A DNA stretch of 64,000 nucleotides from assembly GCF_947172395.1 (NCBI RefSeq), contig NC_069087.1:11427107-11491106 (forward strand). The letters run 5' to 3'. The notes under the pieces are model-generated. The model worked only from the letters and a program-made list of their open reading frames with translations, did no database searches and was not told the DNA's origin. The stretch's first letter is position 1. Every line of letters begins with the position of its first letter. The DNA comes from Bicyclus anynana (lineage: Eukaryota; Arthropoda; Insecta; Lepidoptera; Nymphalidae). The translations under genes and the position numbers were made by a program. This document shows positions 55,701-61,700 of this stretch, piece by piece.

Positions 55701-58700
55701 ACCGATTTTGTGCAAACTTCACATAAACCATCTACTAAATTTTTTTTTTATTATTATTTACAAGTTAGTCCTTGACTACAATCTCACCTGATGGTAAGTG
55801 ATGATGCAGTCTAAGATGGAAGCGGGCTAACTTGTTAGGAAGAGGATGAAAATCCTCACCCCTTTTCGGTTTCTACACGACATCGTATCGGAACGCTAAC
55901 TCGCTTGGCGGTACGTCTTTATCGATAGGGTGGTAACTAGCCACGGCCAAAGCCTCCCACCAGCCAGACCTGGACCAATTAAGAAAATCTCAATTGGCAC
56001 AGCCGGTGCTCGAACCCAGGAAAATTTTTTGTAAATCCACCGCGCATACCACTGCGCCACGGAGGCCGTCAAAACTCAATAGTCCGAACAAAGTGTAAAC
56101 ATTTGGTTTGTATAGGTGAGAACGTTCGTGAGTTATAAAATGACAACAAAAAGTGGCATTGATTTTTATATTTAGGTATAGATTGACAATAATAATAATT
56201 ATAGCAAAAAAAATTTAAACTTAATTCGACGCCAAACTTTTTGAATTAAATGACTTGTTGAAAACACGAGAATTGAAATATGTTACGAATATAATTTCGT
56301 AGATATAATTAAATTTATTATCCATTCCATTAGCTCCTTTCTGTTACTGACATGGCGGCACAAAGTTGTTAAATACACCTGTTCAATTTTCCCTCTACCG
56401 TTTTAATATTGTTACCAAATTGGTTTTGTAATATCTGAAAATGTGCAATCTTTTTAAAGTGAATCTTGCAGGCGTTGTAATTAAATGCGTTTCTTAATGA
56501 AGTTTACGTTATTACTAATCACTAAGTACATAGTATAAAACAAAGCCGCTTTCTCTGACCCTATGTATGCTTAAATCTTTAAAACTATGCAACGGATTTT
56601 GATGCGGTTTTTTTAACAGCTAGAGTGATTGAAGAGGAATGTTTATGTGTATAATAACATCCGTGGTTCCTGTGGGATTTGTGAAAAGCTGAAATCCACG
56701 CGGACGAAGTCGTGGGCGTCCGCTAGTATACTTATATTTTTGAAATATATAAGTAGGTATATATTAATAAAATAAAATAACTGAAACACATCCAAAGGTG
56801 GTTAGAATTAGCTACTTTCTGGTTGTTTAAGAAATATATAGGTTGTATTTGAGTTATTGAAAGAAAAATACTTTCTCTTCAATTTATTTAATAGAAAATT
56901 CAATTCTGCAGGATTTCATGTACGACTCATTGGCGGTAAAAGAATGCAAAACATTGTACTTCAAAAAAACGACGCCGTTTTGTAATTTATTCTCATCCAA
57001 GCGATGAGAATAAATTACATATATAGGCTATAGGATAAGAAGATCTTTGTGAACTGCATTTACTTTTATTTCGATAGCAACATTGCTTTATAAGATTCTT
57101 CCTTTTTATGAAATCAGGTCATTGTAATGAAAGCTTTGATAAATCAGGCTTATGAAAGAAAACATAATGAAAAGCCTTCTTTGAAAACAGTAGAATGGTA
57201 TTAAAAATGTTGGCTGAGCATGCAACCAACGAGTTATTATCTCGTGAAGACAAAATGTCGACCAATGGCGGCGGGAGTTGTCCCAGATCCATCTATTTTG
57301 TACTAATGCAATGAAAGATAGGTATTTCCGATTGTGTCGCTATTATTTGGTCTTTATTTGTCTACTTCTCTACACTGAAACACAAAATTATCAAATTGCA
57401 CAAACTTTCAGCTTTTATAAAATACCGAAGATTTGGGTATCACAAGCTCTCAATAAAAAAATATGTAGGCGCCGACGGAAAATATTTCACAAAGTAACGA
57501 TTGATATTGTATGAATAAGTGTCGCCGCACACGGGCTACATGCGACAGCCACAAACGCCGCTACAAGAAGCAAGAACCCCTTCCTTGCCTTGTAGCGGCG
57601 GCTACACAAAAGTAGCTAAAGCGCGTGACAGCCACTTGTGGCCGGTGATCTACACTTGTGGTCGGTGGCTGCTACTTTTAACCCATACATGCAGTATTAT
57701 AACCGCGCGAGTGGCGTTTTGTGTTACCGTTTAGAGGCCGGTGCGGGCCGCGAGTAGCGACGATTGTAGCGTGTGGCGGCCACCAGCGGCAACCTTGTGA
57801 AATATGTCGGTAGCGGCGTTTTGTGGTTGTGGCCGGTGGCCCGTGTGCGGGAGCCCTAACGGTCGAGTTTCATGTCGTGAGGTATATTTACGTTAAATGC
57901 ATGTTGAAACTTTTGTTCATGATAGCTGCGAGTAGGAAAAAACTTTTTAATCATTATGATCGTCGATCATCATTAGGGACACGGCACGACTGAAGCTTGA
58001 TTTATGCTTATGTATCAAACTTTCTTCTATAATACATTTTTAATGCTTACCTACTGTTGCTACGAGTATACGAATTACGTTCTTATAAAGAGTTAATATT
58101 TTGTAGAATTGAAAAATATTAAAGTTTGTTAAGCTTGACCAATTTCTAAATTAATATTAATTTTGTAAGCTCTATTGGAGGATGGATTTTAATGTTAGAA
58201 TATAATACTTTTCAAAATTATAAAGTGTATCATTTGATTTAATTTGTTAATATTCCGGGAAGAACCAATCCAATCCAAATCCAAGCGACAAGGTCACTAA
58301 GAACCGACAAAACCGTCTAAATACATACCTACTCCGAAATTGTTATCAAGCATCCTTAATAAATGTTGAATCCTACACAATGTTGAAGTGTGACTTCGCT
58401 TCGAAAACAACAATTTGATATAGCGTAGCAAAATAAATTAATTAATAATTTTTCATTAAATAAATAATAATGGCCATGGTCATTATTATTTATTTAATGA
58501 TGTGATGAAATTTGGTACATGTCATTTTAATTACTAATAAAAAGTAAGAGTAAATCAAACGACCTTACGATAGTGCATTGTTGTGATATGTCCCCGATAA
58601 GAGAAGAAGACATTTTCAGAACGACAAAATTAATGATGATTTCTTGTACAGTTTATTTTATTCAATGTATGTGGCAAAGCTTACCAAAACACCCACAGAA

Positions 58701-61700
58701 GCAGTTGTGCGAGTCTACATTTGATACTTCTAAATTCACTTTGCAAGTTGTTCAGAGTGCCATTTGTATTCACAAAGCTATTGCTTGTAGGTTGCTTTAG
58801 GTACGTGCTCCGCGCGTATTTGAGCACTATGTGAATTCAACGTCGAACATTGCTGTGCTTTATTATGAACTGCCAGACGTTCTGGTGAACCATCTGAACT
58901 AACGATGTCTGTAGATACGATAATTGAGATACCTATGTTAGTTAAACCTACGGTAAACAAAATTCAATAAAAAAAAATTGGAAAGCCCTTGAAAGTCATG
59001 GAATTATCTAGAATAAAGAGTTTTACGCCAGAAATTCTTTATATCCTCATATGTGAGCCAGATCAAAGATTTTTTTTATTTCGATATGAACAATCGAATT
59101 TCCATGTCCCGATTTTTCCACTGACAGACAGACACGTTAAACTTAAAACACCCCTGTTTTTGCGTCGGGGGTTAAAAGACTGGTAGAAATGTAGTGTCTA
59201 CAGAAATTCGATTTCTACTTTCTTTGACAAAATTAATTGGAGAGATAAAAGAAAAGCGAACAAAAAACAAATTATTAAACATAAAACGAGTCAGAAAGAC
59301 TGTTCGCGTTAACCTCCGAAACTATATTTGACGGACTTTCGTACGCTTTCATAGGTACCATAGTGCAAAAAACATCATTTTAACTAAATTCAGACAAATT
59401 GCGTTAACACAGAAATTCCGTTGGTTGCATAAAGATAACAGGATTTCTAGCCGAGAATTTAGACTTCCAAAAGCTCATTCATCTTGCAGACTTTTCATTA
59501 ACACGAATGCCAGGTATAAACCGTATTTTACGCAAAATAAATACGAGATAGCATAAAAATTTGATTATTTTCGTAGAGTTTCGACCTGTTTGTTTCTTTC
59601 AAACGTGCAAGCCGTAAAGTGTGGTGTTGCGTAAAATACCAACCTCACCTAATTTGATTTCTGTTTGAATAACAGATATTGCAAATTTACTTAAAGCAGA
59701 AAAACCGAAAGAATATAGTCCCTTGCGTAACTCTTTATTTATTTACTTGGAATAGGAATAATTTATTTATTTTACAAAATTTACCTTTATGAACTTTTTG
59801 AAAGCTTGCATGAGAGTTAACATCTTCTGAAAGCTAAAATCTGTTTTGAAATTTGTGTAATTTCAGTTTGTGTGTTCTACATGATCTACAAAATAAATGC
59901 TGCTTCTCATGCTCGTACGTTTGGTCCTTCAGATTAGTTCTGAATGTAAACAACATTTGCCAGTCTTACGCCTTAATCAAGGATTGACTAGACATTGTCC
60001 CAGACATATCAATATCTCCCATAGCCATCAAGGCTAGCCTCAACATAAAATAGGTCTGGAGGTCATTATCTACACTAATATCATGAAAAGATTTGTATTC
60101 TTGTATGTAACAAATAAAACTACTGGACCAATTTGAAAAAAGATATTTATACCTTTCTATTGGTGAAAGAATTTAGGAATGGGAACCCCTTGGGTGCATT
60201 TACTATAAAAAAAATGTTTTGTTCGTAGGTCCGTAGTAGAAGCGACAGACGTGCAATTGAACATGCGTGTTGGGATACACACGGGACGGGTGCTCTGCGG
60301 CGTGCTCGGTCTTCGCAAGTGGCAGTACGACGTGTGGTCCAACGATGTGACGCTGGCCAACAACATGGAGGCTGGAGGTGAACCGGGGTGAGAAATTGAT
60401 AAACACAGTTTGTACTTATCACCATCCTCAGTATATTCTGTGACCCACTGTAGAGTTTGAGCCACAGTCATCTGTCTCCAAACATTTAGCCCTTGCTAAC
60501 ACAAGACTGGCGGCAAACTGGGGTGAGGAATTCATAAACATTTTGGACTCATCATCATCATTTCAGTCTATTCTGATGACACTGTAGAATTTAAGCCATA
60601 TCTCACCTAATGTAGCCCAAATATCTTTAATCCTTGGTATCTAAATGGAGGCTGGCGGCGAATCGGGGTGAGGAATTGATAAACAGTGTGGACTCGTCAT
60701 CATCATCATCGGCCTATTTCTGATGGGCCAGCTTAGTCGATCTCGCTCCCAGTGTAGTCTAATGATATTTGACTTTGGGCTGACAACTGACTAGACTGTC
60801 ACTAGAGAATGGGCTATGAAGTATTAAAATCTTTATGGGTTAGGACTTCATCATCATCATCATCAGTCTTTTTTAAATTATTCATTGTAGGGTTTATGCC
60901 TCCTCTCTTTTGAAAAGATGGGTAGCTTGGTTGGTCTAAGAGATGCATTACTACTCTGGTATTTTGACTCTTTATATAGATAGCGACCGAAACCGACGAC
61001 TTGATGCACTTTCAACAGAAAGACTAAATTCTGAACACTCAACAACTGAAAAGTGTCATAGAAGTAAGAAAATCGCAAAATTTCATAGCTCCGGCTATAT
61101 AATGGACTAAGAGCTCGTGAACCCCAGACCTTCGTCATTTTATAAAAGCTGAAAGCTTGTCAGCTTATGCTACTACCAATACCCTTCGAAAAACCTGCTA
61201 CCTCCCAAAGCCACCACGGTTCAAATTCCATAATTGGCTACTGAACTTACTTATGATAAGACCATCAGCTGACAAACTTTCAGCTTTTATAAAATGACTG
61301 AGGTCTGGGGTTCACGTGCTCTCCGTCTATAAGCTAGCGAACTGTTTAACATTTAAAGTCCGTTTTTTACTGTGTAACTTTCTAATAGGTACATACTCGT
61401 ACATTCTGATTTTGTGCTTCCAATTTCCAACGAAACTACAATTTAATAGCTTTTGGCTGATAGCCAAACAATTTCTAGTCAATGAAATCTCAATATCTAA
61501 CATTTTTCCAAAAATATTTTCATTGTGCTATTACGATTCGCTTCACCTCCCATTGTCAGGGAAAGGGAAGGGTTTTTTGTTTACTGGATTTACATTCCTA
61601 TTCCGAAAAATCCCTAGTTTTCACACAAGCGCTTTGTGAATTTTTAGGTCTGCTAGGAAAGTTTCTGTCAGGTATGCATTGAGATTTGAAGTTGAAATTA

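Larger units (their letters stand above)
37239..60228 (+). other. rutabaga intron, 23 kb, with tandem repeats and nested insertions
   Basis: Bounded by GTAAGT and TTCGTAG. Named elements are listed separately. Stretches with nothing I can identify are about 37260-38330, 40130-41040, 41260-42410, 42600-44220, 46190-48240, 49370-49890, 50780-51100, 51720-52030, 54290-55250, 57030-57390, 57860-58450 and 58500-60060. Degenerate repeats with the word GCGACGTCATAT occur near 40782 and 41837. Confidence 0.75.
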
